From Ancylobacter novellus (GTDB lineage: Bacteria > Pseudomonadota > Alphaproteobacteria > Rhizobiales > Xanthobacteraceae), in NCBI GenBank assembly GCA_003241485.1, contig QFQD01000082.1, forward strand, positions 1-29,142: a DNA stretch of 29,142 nt. Direction: 5' to 3'. This document shows, in pieces, positions 1-7,632 of this stretch. Position 1 is the stretch's first letter; each line of letters opens with the position of its first letter. The notes below the pieces were generated by a model. It worked only from the letters and a program-made list of their open reading frames with translations, was not told the DNA's origin and made no database searches. A program made the translations under genes and the position numbers.

Positions 1-631
1 CGCGCGCCTCCAGCCGGGCGATCAGTTCCGGCGTGAAATGCAGCCCGGCGGTCGGGGCGGCGACAGAGCCTTCGTGGCTCGCGAACATGGTCTGGTAGTC
101 GGCGCGGTCCTGCGCGTCGTCGGGGCGCTTGGCGGCAATATAGGGCGGCAGCGGGATATGGCCGATGGCGGCGATGGCGGCGTCGAGTTCCGGGCCGGAC
201 AGCGCAAAGCGCAGCGTGACCTCGCCGCCCTCCCCCTTTTCCTCCAGCGCCGCGATGAGCCGCTGGGCGCCTTGCGGCGGCGCAAACTCGATCGTGTCGC
301 CGGGCGCCAGCCGCTTGCCCGGACGCGCCAGCGCGAGCCACGTGTCGGGACCGATCCGCTTGTGCAGCATCGCCTCGACCTGCACGCCCTCGCCCTGCGA
401 GGTGGTACGGCGGCGGATGCCGTCGAGCCGCGCGGGCACGACACGGGTGTCGTTCACGACGAGCGCATCGCCCGGCAACAACAGCTCCGGGAGGTCACGC
501 ACATGGGCGTCGGTCAGCTCGGTCGCCGCGCCGGGGCGCACCACGAGGAGGCGCGCGGCATCGCGCGGCGAGACCGGCCGGAGCGCGATCGCCTCGGGCG
601 GAAGCTCAAAATCGAACAGGTCGACACGCAT
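1..631 (-). CDS. queA: S-adenosylmethionine:tRNA ribosyltransferase-isomerase QueA (3' end outside window)
   Basis: QueA transfers and isomerises the ribosyl group of SAM onto 7-aminomethyl-deazaguanine in tRNA, giving epoxyqueuosine at the wobble position. The frame opens with ATG at 631 (MRVDLFDFELP, then a PRDAARLLVV stretch) and is open to base 1, about 210 codons of a protein usually near 350-360. Family hallmarks seen are LPGDALVVNDTRVVPARL (about residues 50-67), the RPGKRLAPGD segment and the AAPTAGLHFTPELI block close to the left edge. It is the last visible member of a same-strand run coaD, cyclophilin, cyclophilin, queA; in relatives tgt usually follows, so I expect it just outside. 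The gap of 75 nt to the upstream cyclophilin contains a strong hairpin. Identification is very secure; only the C-terminus is unseen. Confidence 0.95.
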   Translation of the reverse strand, partial: MRVDLFDFELPPEAIALRPVSPRDAARLLVVRPGAATELTDAHVRDLPELLLPGDALVVNDTRVVPARLDGIRRRTTSQGEGVQVEAMLHKRIGPDTWLALARPGKRLAPGDTIEFAPPQGAQRLIAALEEKGEGGEVTLRFALSGPELDAAIAAIGHIPLPPYIAAKRPDDAQDRADYQTMFASHEGSVAAPTAGLHFTPELIARLEAR

Positions 632-653
632 AGGGGTATTCCAGAAACAGCGA

Positions 654-682
654 TCCCGGAGCGTGCTCGCGCACGTCCGGGA
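654..682 (-). terminator. Hairpin between the cytoplasmic cyclophilin gene and queA
   Basis: TCCCGGA and TCCGGGA arms enclose an inner CGTGC/GCACG stem with a TCGC loop and one bulged base. On the minus strand the stem is followed by TCGCTGTTTCTG, a short T-containing stretch rather than a full U-tract. It could be an attenuating terminator that lowers read-through into queA, or a stabilising 3' hairpin of the cyclophilin mRNA. Confidence 0.45.
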
Positions 683-706
683 CACGCTTAGCCGATCGAG
701 GCGCGA

Positions 707-1165
707 TCAGGCGGCCGCGACGCTCGCCTTGACGATCTTGTCGGGGTTCTGCACCGGCTCGCCGCGCTTGATCTTGTCGACATTCTCCATGCCTTCCACG
801 ACCTCGCCCCACACGGTGTACTGGCCGTCGAGGAAGGAGGCGTCGGAGAACACGATGAAGAACTGGCTGTCGGCGGAGTCGGGGTGCTGGGCCCGCGCCA
901 TCGAGGCGGCGCCGCGCACATGGCGGCCCTTGTTGAACTCGGCCTTCAGGTTCTTGCCCGAGCCGCCGCGGCCGGTGCCGGTGGGATCGCCGGTCTGGGC
1001 CATGAAGCCCTCGATCACGCGATGGAACACCACGCCATCATAGAAGCCGGACGAGGCCAGCTCGGCGATGCGCGCAACGTGGCCGGGGGCGAGATCGGGA
1101 CGGAACTTGATCTTGACCGGGCCCTGGGTCGTTTCGAGCAGCAGGAAATTGGCGGTATCGGACAT
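707..1165 (-). CDS. ppiB: Cytoplasmic cyclophilin-type peptidyl-prolyl isomerase
   Basis: This 152-residue cyclophilin catalyses cis-trans isomerisation of X-Pro bonds. It has no signal peptide, so it should act in the cytoplasm. Signature segments are FHRVIEGFMAQTGD (catalytic Arg in FHRV), GTGRGGSG, SMARAQHPDSADSQFFI and the C-terminal WGEVVEGMENVDKI. The ATG at 1165 is preferred over an in-frame upstream start at 1216, because AAGGAG lies just upstream of 1165 and the longer form would run into the neighbouring gene's stop. It is the second of two tandem cyclophilin genes; the C-terminal block GEPVQNPDKIV is shared with the upstream exported paralogue, and the DNA is almost identical there. 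The position behind coaD and before queA is typical of Rhizobiales. Confidence 0.95.
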   Translation of the reverse strand: MSDTANFLLLETTQGPVKIKFRPDLAPGHVARIAELASSGFYDGVVFHRVIEGFMAQTGDPTGTGRGGSGKNLKAEFNKGRHVRGAASMARAQHPDSADSQFFIVFSDASFLDGQYTVWGEVVEGMENVDKIKRGEPVQNPDKIVKASVAAA

Positions 1166-1212
1166 GAATATCTCCTTGGAAATTCTAGAATAAGGGGCGC
1201 AAGGGGCGCCCG

Positions 1213-1764
1213 TCACTTGTCGCCGGCGACCTTCATCGAGACGATCTTGTCGGGGTTCTGCACCGGCTCGCCGCGCTTGATCTTGTCGACACTCTCCATG
1301 CCCGAAACCACCTGGCCGATCACGGTGTACTGGCCGTTCAGGAAGGAGGCGTCGCCGAAGGTGATGAAGAACTGCGAGTTGGCGCTGTTCGGGCTGGAGG
1401 CACGGGCCATGCCCACCGTGCCGCGCTTGAACGGCACATTGGAGAACTCCGCCGGCAGGTTGGGGTAGCGCGAGCCGCCCGTGCCGTTGCCATACTGGCC
1501 GTCGCCGGTCTGGGCCATGAAGCCCTCGATCACGCGGTGGAACGGCACGTTGTTGTAGAAGCCCTCGCGCGCCAGCGTCTTGATGCGCTCGGCATGCTGG
1601 GGAGCAAGGTCATTGCGCAGCACGAAGATCACCGGACCTTTGGTGGTCTCCATGATGATGGTGTTCTGCGGGTCGACATTTGGCGGCAGCTTCGGCGCCT
1701 GCGCCATCGCCGGCAGCGCCAGCGCGACAGTCAGTGCCAGAGCGGCAAAAAGGCTGCGGATCAT
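1213..1764 (-). CDS. ppiA: Exported cyclophilin-type peptidyl-prolyl isomerase
   Basis: A 183-residue cyclophilin that begins with a clear Sec signal peptide (MIRSLFAALALTVALALPAMA, cleavage expected before QAPKLPP), so the mature enzyme should assist proline isomerisation in the periplasm. The catalytic block FHRVIEGFMAQTGD, the NSANSQFFI strand and the FGDASFLNGQYTVIG loop are all present. I start it at ATG 1764, where the signal peptide begins and a GGAG lies nine bases upstream; a longer in-frame start at 1800 would put twelve polar residues before the signal. It sits 42 nt after coaD and 47 nt before its cytoplasmic paralogue, apparently in one transcript. Gene symbol by analogy with the periplasmic E. 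coli enzyme. Confidence 0.93.
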   Translation of the reverse strand: MIRSLFAALALTVALALPAMAQAPKLPPNVDPQNTIIMETTKGPVIFVLRNDLAPQHAERIKTLAREGFYNNVPFHRVIEGFMAQTGDGQYGNGTGGSRYPNLPAEFSNVPFKRGTVGMARASSPNSANSQFFITFGDASFLNGQYTVIGQVVSGMESVDKIKRGEPVQNPDKIVSMKVAGDK

Positions 1765-1806
1765 CGATATGAACTCCGTTGAGCGAAGGCGGGCGGGCAC
1801 CCGTGC

Positions 1807-2316
1807 CTAGCCGGCATGGCCGAAGCGGGCCTTGAGCCGGATGAGCACTGCGGGCGGCACGAAGGGGGAAACATCGCCTCCCATGGCGGCGATCTGCCTG
1901 ACCAGAGTGGCGGTGATGGGGCGGGCAATGGGCGAAGCGGGAAGAAACACCGTCTGCACCCCCGGCTTGAGCGTCGCGTTCATGCCGGCCATCTGCATTT
2001 CGTAGTCCAGATCGGTGCCGTCGCGCAGGCCGCGGATGAGCAGGCTTGCGCCATGTGCCTCAGCGGCATCGACCACCAGATTGTCGAAGGTGACGCAGTC
2101 GAGCGCGGCCCCGGCCTCGGCGGCGATCGGCGCGAACACCTCGCGCAGCAGATCGAGCCGCTCGCCTGCCGTGAACAGCGGCGTCTTGCCGGGATGAATG
2201 CCGACGCCGACGACGAGGCGGTCGACCAGACGCGCAGCGGCGCGGGCGACTTCCAGATGGCCGTTGGTCGGCGGATCGAAGGAACCGGGATAGAAGGCGA
2301 TGCGCGTCGCGCTCAT
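1807..2316 (-). CDS. coaD: Phosphopantetheine adenylyltransferase CoaD
   Basis: CoaD transfers AMP from ATP to 4'-phosphopantetheine, the penultimate step of coenzyme A synthesis, in the cytoplasm. The 169-residue length matches the family. The nucleotidyltransferase motif appears as FYPGSFDPPTNGH (residues 8-20, with the T-x-GH signature), followed by the substrate-binding LVVGVGIHPGKTPLF segment and the LIRGLRDGTDLDYEMQMA block (around residues 93-110), which is strongly diagnostic. The conserved TSS-like stretch is varied here (ATLVRQIAAMGGDVSPFVP). ATG start at 2316. It is separated by 76 nt from the upstream LOG-family gene and leads into the two cyclophilin genes. Very confident. Confidence 0.97.
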   Translation of the reverse strand: MSATRIAFYPGSFDPPTNGHLEVARAAARLVDRLVVGVGIHPGKTPLFTAGERLDLLREVFAPIAAEAGAALDCVTFDNLVVDAAEAHGASLLIRGLRDGTDLDYEMQMAGMNATLKPGVQTVFLPASPIARPITATLVRQIAAMGGDVSPFVPPAVLIRLKARFGHAG

Positions 2317-2392
2317 GAGCGGTCTCTCATTGCGCGGCCAGCGTTAGCCGTGTCCGCGCCGCGACGCAAGCGAGGACGCAAATTCGCGCCCT

Positions 2393-2995
2393 TCAGCGCT
2401 CGCCGCGCTCGATCCATTTGATGACGTTGGGCGCCTGATAGTCGCGCATGCGCGCCAGCAGCTGTTCCGGATACTGCGCCACCAGCAGCATGTCGCGGTG
2501 CGCCCGGCGCATGAAGCCCTCATCGACCGTGTGGTCGAGAAAGCTGAGCATCGGGTCGTAATAGCCGTCGGTATTCAGCAGCGCGCAGGGCTTGCCATGG
2601 CTGCCGAGTTGCGCCCAGGTCCACACCTCGAACAGCTCCTCCAGCGTGCCGATGCCGCCGGGCAGCGCGACGAAGCCGTCCGACAGCTCCGCCATCAGCG
2701 CCTTGCGCTCGTGCATGGAGCCGACCACGCGGAGATCCGACAGGCCGCGATGGGCGATTTCCTTCTCCACCAGGCGCTGCGGGATGATGCCGATGACCTC
2801 GCCGCCCGCTTCCAGTGTCGCATTGGCCAGCGCCCCCATCAGCCCGACCGAGGCACCGCCATAGACCAGGCCGATGCCCTCGCGCGCCAGCAGCCCCCCA
2901 AGCGCCGTCGCGGCGTCCATATAGGATGTGCGCCGGCCGCCATTCGAGCCAAGGAAGACGCAGATGCGGCGCATGCCCGTGATCCCGCTGTTCAT
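2393..2995 (-). CDS. LOG-family protein (TIGR00730 type nucleoside-5'-monophosphate phosphoribohydrolase)
   Basis: A 200-residue Rossmann-type protein of the LOG (Lonely Guy) family, whose members cleave the N-glycosidic bond of purine nucleoside monophosphates; plant and some bacterial members release free cytokinins. The diagnostic motifs are both present: MHERK (near residue 94) and PGGIGTLEE (around 111-119), with the glycine-rich GLVYGGASVGLMG upstream. The start is uncertain: ATG 2995 gives MNSGITG before the conserved MRRICVFLGSN; an internal ATG at 2974 begins exactly at that strand. Neither has a strong ribosome-binding site. The old annotation 'lysine decarboxylase-like' for this family should not be used. 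Whether this enzyme makes cytokinin or serves nucleotide housekeeping cannot be told from sequence. Confidence 0.9.
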   Translation of the reverse strand: MNSGITGMRRICVFLGSNGGRRTSYMDAATALGGLLAREGIGLVYGGASVGLMGALANATLEAGGEVIGIIPQRLVEKEIAHRGLSDLRVVGSMHERKALMAELSDGFVALPGGIGTLEELFEVWTWAQLGSHGKPCALLNTDGYYDPMLSFLDHTVDEGFMRRAHRDMLLVAQYPEQLLARMRDYQAPNVIKWIERGER

Positions 2996-3032
2996 GCTGA
3001 TGGAAACCCGAAAAAGACGGCGGCTTGAAACT

Positions 3033-3060
3033 GCGACGGCGCCAACCGGGGCGCCGTCGC
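3033..3060 (-). terminator. Candidate terminator hairpin after gyrA
   Basis: A perfect 11-bp stem, GCGACGGCGCC against GGCGCCGTCGC, with a six-base AACCGG loop lies 35 nt past the gyrA stop codon. The tail on the minus strand (AGTTTCAAG) is poor in T, so termination may be inefficient or assisted by Rho. Confidence 0.5.
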
Positions 3061-3094
3061 GATTACCATTGGTGGTCCGACAAAGCGGGCACGG

Positions 3095-5848
3095 TCAGCT
3101 CTCGCTGCCTTCGTCCGCCTCCTCGCCCTCTTCCTCGGTCACACGCTCGACCGAGACCACCTTTTCGTCCGCCGCCGTGTCGAACACGATGACGCCCTGG
3201 CTGCCGCGGCCGACGATGCGGATACCGTTCACCGGGCAGCGGATGAGCTGGCCGCCATCGGTCACCAGCATGATCTGGTCGGACTCTTCGATCGGGAAGG
3301 ACGCGACCAGCGGCCCGTTGCGCTCGTTCACCGCCATGGCGACGATGCCCTTGCCGCCGCGCCGCGTGGTCCGGTACTCGAAGGACGAGGTGCGCTTGCC
3401 GTAGCCATTCTCGGAAACGGTGAGAATGAACTGCTCCGCCGCGCCCATTTCGACATAACGCGCCTGGTCGATGTCGGCCGGGACGGCGACAGCCTCCTCG
3501 GCATCGGCCTCGGTCACGCTTTCGGCCTCGTCCGCACCGTTCTCGGCGCCGTTCTGCGCACGCCGCACGGCATTGGCGAGCTTGATGTAAGCCGCACGCT
3601 CCTCGGCGCTTGCCTCGATATGGCGAATGATCGCCATGGAGATGAGCTTGTCGCCCTCTTCCAGCTGAATGCCGCGCACGCCCATGGAGTCGCGGCCCTT
3701 GAACACGCGCACCTCGGTAACGGGGAAGCGGATGCACTGGCCGCGCGCGCTGGTGAGCAGCACGTCGTCCTCTTCGGTGCAGAGCTGGACGTCGGCGATC
3801 GCCTCGCCTTCCTCCAGCTTCATCGCGATCTTGCCGTTGCGATTGACATTGGTGAAGTCGGACAGCTCGTTGCGTCGCACGGTGCCGCCCGTGGTGGCGA
3901 ACATGATCTGTAGCCGGCTCCACGTCTCCTCGTCCGGCAGCGCCATGATCGAGGTGATGCGTTCGTCGGCATCCAGCGGCAGGATGTTGACCAGCGCCTT
4001 GCCGCGGGCCTGCGGCGCGGCGATTGGCAAGCGCCAGACCTTGAGCTTGTAGACCTGCCCCTTGGACGAGAAGAACAGCACCGGCGCATGGGTCGAGGCG
4101 ACGAACAGCCGGGTGACGAAATCCTCATCGCGGGTCTGCATGGCGGAACGGCCCTTGCCGCCACGCCGCTGTGCCCGGTAGGTCGACAGCGGCACCCGCT
4201 TCACATAGCCCGCATGGGAGACGGTGACGACCATGTCTTCGCGAGCGATGAGGTCCTCATCCTCGAAATCGCCCTCGGCCTCGATGATCTCGGTCTTACG
4301 CTCCGTCCCGAATTCCGCTTTCACCGCAAGGAGTTCGTCCTTGACGATTCCACGGATGCGTTCACGGCTACCGAGAATATCGAGATATTCACGGATCTCG
4401 ACCGCGATCTTGTCGAGTTCGTCCGCCACCTCGTCACGACCCAGCGCGGTGAGGCGCTGCAGGCGCAGTTCAAGAATGGCGCGGGCCTGCTCTGCGGAGA
4501 GCCGATAGGTGCCGTCTTCCGCCAGCAGATGGCGCGGATCGTCGATCAGCGCGATCAGAGGCGCCACGTCCATGGCGGGCCAGTGACGCGTCATCAGCGC
4601 TTCTCGCGCCGTCGCCGGATCGGGCGAGGTGCGGATGGTGTGAATGATCTCGTCGATGTTCGCCACGGCAATGGCAAGACCGACCAACACATGAGCGCGG
4701 TCGCGCGCCTTGCGCAGCAGGAACTTCGTGCGCCGGCTAACGACATCCTCACGGAAGGCGACGAAAGCGGTGAGAAGGTCGAGCAGCGTCATCAGCGCCG
4801 GTCGGCCGCCATTCAGCGCCACCATGTTGACGCCGAACGAGGTCTGCAGCGCCGTCATGCGGTAGAGATTGTTCAGCACGACGTCGGCCTGGGCGTCGCG
4901 CTTGATCTCGAACACCACGCGCAGGCCTTCGCGCGAAGATTCATCGCGGATCTCGGCGATGCCTTCCAGCCGCTTCTCGCGCACCAGCTCGGCGATGCGC
5001 TCGATCATCGTCGCCTTGTTCACCTGATAGGGAATGGCGGTGACGATGATGGCGTCGCGGTCCTTGCGCAGTTCCTCGATGGTGGCGCGCGAGCGCATGA
5101 CCACCGAGCCGCGGCCGGTCATATAGGCCTGCCGGATGCCGCTGCGGCCGAGAATAAAGGCTCCGGTCGGGAAATCGGGCCCCTGAATATAGTCGAGCAG
5201 CCGCTCGACATCGAGCTCGGGGTCGTCAATCAGCGCGACGCAGGCGTCCACCACCTCGCCGAGATTGTGCGGCGGGATGTTGGTGGCCATGCCGACGGCG
5301 ATGCCGCCGGCGCCGTTCACCAGCAGATTGGGAATGCGGGCGGGGAGCACGGTCGGCTCCTGCTCGCGCCCGTCATAGTTTTCCTGGAAGTCGACGGTGT
5401 CCTTGTCGAGGTCGTCGAGCAAGGTCATCGCCGGTTTGGCGAGGCGCACCTCGGTGTAGCGTTCGGCCGCCGGAGGATCGCCGTCGACAGAGCCGAAATT
5501 CCCCTGCCCGTCGATCAGCGGCAGGCGCATGGAAAAGTCCTGCGCCAGACGCACCAGCGCGTCATAGATCGCCTGGTTGCCGTGCGGATGGTACTTACCC
5601 ATCGTATCGCCGGTGACGCGGGCGGATTTATTATAGGGCCGTTCCGGCGTGTAGTTGTTCTCCGCCATGGAGAACAGGATGCGCCGGTGCACGGGCTTTA
5701 GCCCGTCACGAACGTCGGGCAGCGCACGCGAAACGATCACACTCATCGCGTAGTCGAGATAGCTGCGCGAGAGCTCTTCAGTGATCGAAACGGGCCGGAT
5801 GTCCGAAGGACCACCGCCCTCCGGCTTCAAAGTATCGGAATCGGACAA
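3095..5848 (-). CDS. gyrA: DNA gyrase subunit A
   Basis: GyrA is the breakage-reunion subunit of DNA gyrase and introduces negative supercoils with GyrB. The 917 residues match the family. The winged-helix region holds GKYHPHG followed by N91-Q92-A-I-Y-D96, and the catalytic tyrosine is Y131 in AERYTEVRLAK. The C-terminal pinwheel domain starts with an intact GyrA box, QRRGGKG (around residue 565), and carries an insertion rich in Ala and Glu (VTEADAEEAVAVPADID) between blades, then an acidic tail. The start is TTG at 5848: no ATG or GTG lies in frame before the conserved region, and GGAAAG stands seven bases upstream of this TTG. The position equivalent to E. coli Ser83 is Gln here. The gene diverges from the MarC-family gene and precedes the LOG gene. 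Confidence 0.97.
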   Translation of the reverse strand: MSDSDTLKPEGGGPSDIRPVSITEELSRSYLDYAMSVIVSRALPDVRDGLKPVHRRILFSMAENNYTPERPYNKSARVTGDTMGKYHPHGNQAIYDALVRLAQDFSMRLPLIDGQGNFGSVDGDPPAAERYTEVRLAKPAMTLLDDLDKDTVDFQENYDGREQEPTVLPARIPNLLVNGAGGIAVGMATNIPPHNLGEVVDACVALIDDPELDVERLLDYIQGPDFPTGAFILGRSGIRQAYMTGRGSVVMRSRATIEELRKDRDAIIVTAIPYQVNKATMIERIAELVREKRLEGIAEIRDESSREGLRVVFEIKRDAQADVVLNNLYRMTALQTSFGVNMVALNGGRPALMTLLDLLTAFVAFREDVVSRRTKFLLRKARDRAHVLVGLAIAVANIDEIIHTIRTSPDPATAREALMTRHWPAMDVAPLIALIDDPRHLLAEDGTYRLSAEQARAILELRLQRLTALGRDEVADELDKIAVEIREYLDILGSRERIRGIVKDELLAVKAEFGTERKTEIIEAEGDFEDEDLIAREDMVVTVSHAGYVKRVPLSTYRAQRRGGKGRSAMQTRDEDFVTRLFVASTHAPVLFFSSKGQVYKLKVWRLPIAAPQARGKALVNILPLDADERITSIMALPDEETWSRLQIMFATTGGTVRRNELSDFTNVNRNGKIAMKLEEGEAIADVQLCTEEDDVLLTSARGQCIRFPVTEVRVFKGRDSMGVRGIQLEEGDKLISMAIIRHIEASAEERAAYIKLANAVRRAQNGAENGADEAESVTEADAEEAVAVPADIDQARYVEMGAAEQFILTVSENGYGKRTSSFEYRTTRRGGKGIVAMAVNERNGPLVASFPIEESDQIMLVTDGGQLIRCPVNGIRIVGRGSQGVIVFDTAADEKVVSVERVTEEEGEEADEGSES

Positions 5849-6160
5849 GGAACCACTTTCCGCAGTTGCCGAACAGGTAGTCCTGTCTAGCCGATTCCAT
5901 GCGGAAGCGCCAGCACGGGGGACATTTGGAGGGCCTTAAAAGATATTGTAAATCAATGCCTTATTCGATTGTTTTACAGCCTGTGGAGAAACGTGGCGGA
6001 AGCGTGGCGCAAAGGTACTCTGCGGCCATCTCACCTGCCCCTACAGCGGCTCCATCCCAATGCCGGCAAGGGTTGCGCGGATGCGAGCCCATCAGGCCGC
6101 TAGCCCTTGCGCGTCGGCGCGGCACATGTGCAGATCAGCCATCGCGACATCGAGGCTCCC
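5849..6160. other. Divergent intergenic region between gyrA and the MarC-family gene
   Basis: 312 bases without a convincing gene. About 5937-5980 is strikingly AT-rich for this genome (TTAAAAGATATTGTAAATC and onward) and probably holds the gyrA promoter, but I could not place a good -35/-10 pair on either strand. TGTGGAGAA at 5982-5990 differs at one base from a DnaA box; a single near-match carries little weight. The rest is GC-rich and featureless. Confidence 0.5.
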
Positions 6161-6787
6161 ATGCTCGACTATGTGTTCTCCGCCGCTGTCACCCTGCTGG
6201 TGGTGATCGACCCGATCGCGCTGGCGCCGATTTTCGTGGCGGTGACGAGCGACCTCTCGACCAGCGAGCGGCGACTGGTCGCGCTGCGGTCCTGCGCCAT
6301 TGCACTGGCAATTCTGGTGCTGTTCGGGCTGGCCGGCGCGCCGCTGCTCGCAGCCCTTGGCATCACCTTGCCGGCCTTCCGCATCGCCGGCGGGCTGCTG
6401 CTGTTCACGATTTCATTTGAAATGGTGTTCGCCCGCCGCACCGAGCGCAAGTTCGACGCCAGCGAGGCCTCCCTGCGCGAGCAGGCGCTGCGCATGCTCG
6501 CCGTGTTCCCCCTCGCCATCCCGCTCATGGCGGGACCGGGCGCCATCACCGCGATGCTGCTGCTCGCCGGCGAGGCCAAGGGCGACCCGGCTCGGCTGAC
6601 GGTGCTGTTCGCCATTACCCTGCTGGTGATGGCGAGTTGTCTTGTCGTGTTCCTCACAGCCGAGCGGGTCAATCGCTGGCTCGGCGTTACCGGCAACGCC
6701 ATCCTTTCGCGCCTGCTCGGCGTGGTGCTGGCGGCGCTTGCGGTGCAGTTCGTGATGGACGGCATCCGCGCGGCGTTTCTGAGCTGA
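6161..6787 (+). CDS. MarC family (UPF0056) integral membrane protein
   Basis: A 208-residue inner-membrane protein with about six hydrophobic segments, matching the MarC/UPF0056 family. The family pattern is clear: VVIDPIALAPIFVAVT near the N-terminus, AGGLLLFTISFEMVF in the middle, FPLAIPLMAGPGAITAM (the PL-x-AGPG signature) and an RLLGVVLAALAVQFVMDG C-terminus. Its function is unknown; the former link to multiple antibiotic resistance was withdrawn for E. coli MarC, and transport is only inferred from topology. ATG 6161 is preferred to an upstream in-frame start at 6107 because MLDYVFSAA begins the first membrane segment and GAGG lies five bases before it. It diverges from gyrA and converges with ssb. 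Confidence 0.9.
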   Translation: MLDYVFSAAVTLLVVIDPIALAPIFVAVTSDLSTSERRLVALRSCAIALAILVLFGLAGAPLLAALGITLPAFRIAGGLLLFTISFEMVFARRTERKFDASEASLREQALRMLAVFPLAIPLMAGPGAITAMLLLAGEAKGDPARLTVLFAITLLVMASCLVVFLTAERVNRWLGVTGNAILSRLLGVVLAALAVQFVMDGIRAAFLS

Positions 6788-6813
6788 CCCGAACGGGGAC
6801 ACCAGCCGCGCCG

Positions 6814-6829
6814 CACGGCTGCCGCCGTG
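6814..6829. terminator. Short hairpin between convergent MarC-family gene and ssb
   Basis: CACGGC and GCCGTG form a 6-bp stem with a TGCC loop in the 44-nt gap between two convergent stop codons. There is no U-tract on either side, so this is only a possible bidirectional terminator. Confidence 0.3.
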
Positions 6830-6831
6830 GA

Positions 6832-7398
6832 TCAGAACGGGATTTCGTCGTCGAGATCGCCGCCGCCAAACTTGCCGCCGCCACCGCCACCACCGACCGA
6901 GGCCGGCTTGCGGTCGCCGCCGCCAAAGGAGCGCCCGCCGCCCGAGGAGGCGCTGGAACCGCCGCCGGAATAGCCGCCGCTGGCGCCGAAGTCGCCGCCG
7001 CTTGATCCCGCGCCATAATCATCGCCGCCTTCCGAGCCGCCGGCGCGGCTGTCGAGGATGGTCAACTCACCGCGGAACTGGCGCAGCACCACTTCGGTAA
7101 AATAGCGCTCGGGGCCGCCGGACTGGTCGCTCGCCTTGCGGGTCTCCAGCTGTCCCTCGATATAGACCTTGCTGCCCTTACGCAGATATTGCTCGGCCAC
7201 GCGCAGCAGGTTCTCGTTGAAGATCACGACACTGTGCCATTCGGTGCGCTCGCGGCGCTCGCCCGACGCCTTGTCACGCCAGGTCTCGGAGGTGGCAATG
7301 CGCAGATTGCAGACCCGTCCGCCGTTCTGGAACGTCCGCACTTCCGGATCGCGCCCGAGATTGCCGACCAAGATCACCTTGTTGACGCTGCCCGCCAT
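6832..7398 (-). CDS. ssb: Single-stranded DNA-binding protein
   Basis: SSB binds single-stranded DNA as a tetramer and recruits replication and repair enzymes. The 188-residue protein has an N-terminal OB fold (MAGSVNKVILVGNLGRDPEVR, then EWHSVVIFNENLLRVAEQYLRKG and VYIEGQLETRK), a long linker of Gly, Ser and Ala runs from about residue 118, and the partner-binding tip DDEIPF at the extreme C-terminus. I start it at ATG 7398, with GGAGG close upstream; the open frame continues to 7620 but those extra 74 residues lack homology to SSB and cover the regulatory region. ssb and uvrA diverge, as in many proteobacteria, and a LexA box lies 143 bases upstream of the ssb start, so damage-inducible expression is plausible. 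Confidence 0.96.
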   Translation of the reverse strand: MAGSVNKVILVGNLGRDPEVRTFQNGGRVCNLRIATSETWRDKASGERRERTEWHSVVIFNENLLRVAEQYLRKGSKVYIEGQLETRKASDQSGGPERYFTEVVLRQFRGELTILDSRAGGSEGGDDYGAGSSGGDFGASGGYSGGGSSASSGGGRSFGGGDRKPASVGGGGGGGKFGGGDLDDEIPF

Positions 7399-7540
7399 AA
7401 CATCCTCCGAAATCCGGACGCCCGCCGCGGCGCGCGCTCTCTCAAAGACGCATTCTATCGTACCGAGGCAGTCCCGCGCACCCCGCCACTCGCTTGTCCA
7501 CACATTGCGGCCGGCCCGTCTCTTCCGCGCGGCAAACAAT

Positions 7541-7555
7541 GTTCTTGTTATGTTC
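7541..7555. promoter_or_regulatory. LexA (SOS) box, GTTC-N7-GTTC
   Basis: GTTCTTGTTATGTTC is an exact match to the direct-repeat LexA operator GTTC-N7-GTTC described for alphaproteobacteria (Rhizobium, Rhodobacter and relatives), which differs from the CTG-N10-CAG box of E. coli. It lies between divergent ssb and uvrA, the classical location; uvrA is a known LexA target in this class. What is inference: that it controls uvrA, ssb or both here, and how, since the promoters themselves are not certain. Confidence 0.8.
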
Positions 7556-7598
7556 GTACCATTGTGGTCTGCTGAGCGCAACATCTGGAATCGCCCGA

Positions 7599-7626
7599 TT
7601 GCACAGCGCAGCACGGACACTATGTT
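7599..7626 (+). promoter_or_regulatory. Candidate sigma-70-like promoter toward uvrA
   Basis: TTGCAC (7599-7604) and TATGTT (7621-7626) are separated by 16 bases and read toward uvrA. Transcription would start near 7633, where a GTG begins the small open frame, so that ORF could be leaderless. The LexA box would then lie about 80 bases upstream of the start site, further than typical for simple repression, which weakens the pairing. Confidence 0.3.
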
Positions 7627-7632
7627 ATCGGC

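Noticed and set aside
4088..5701. 537-codon open frame on the plus strand across gyrA
   Set aside because: It lies opposite gyrA, which is unmistakable. Its composition (His, Arg, Asp and Gln rich, no known motifs) is the typical shadow of a high-GC gene whose antisense frame avoids stops.
5982..5990. Possible DnaA box near gyrA
   Set aside because: A single nine-base site with one mismatch, without further copies close by; chance is likely, and no dnaA, dnaN or parAB genes are here to suggest an origin.
5899..6420. 173-codon plus-strand frame upstream of and overlapping the MarC-family gene
   Set aside because: Its first part is in the AT-rich promoter region and the rest overlaps MarC-family coding sequence out of frame; no recognisable domain.
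7399..7620. 74-residue N-terminal extension of SSB
   Set aside because: The ATG at 7398 has GGAGG upstream and starts exactly at the OB fold; the extension covers the LexA box and has no SSB homology.
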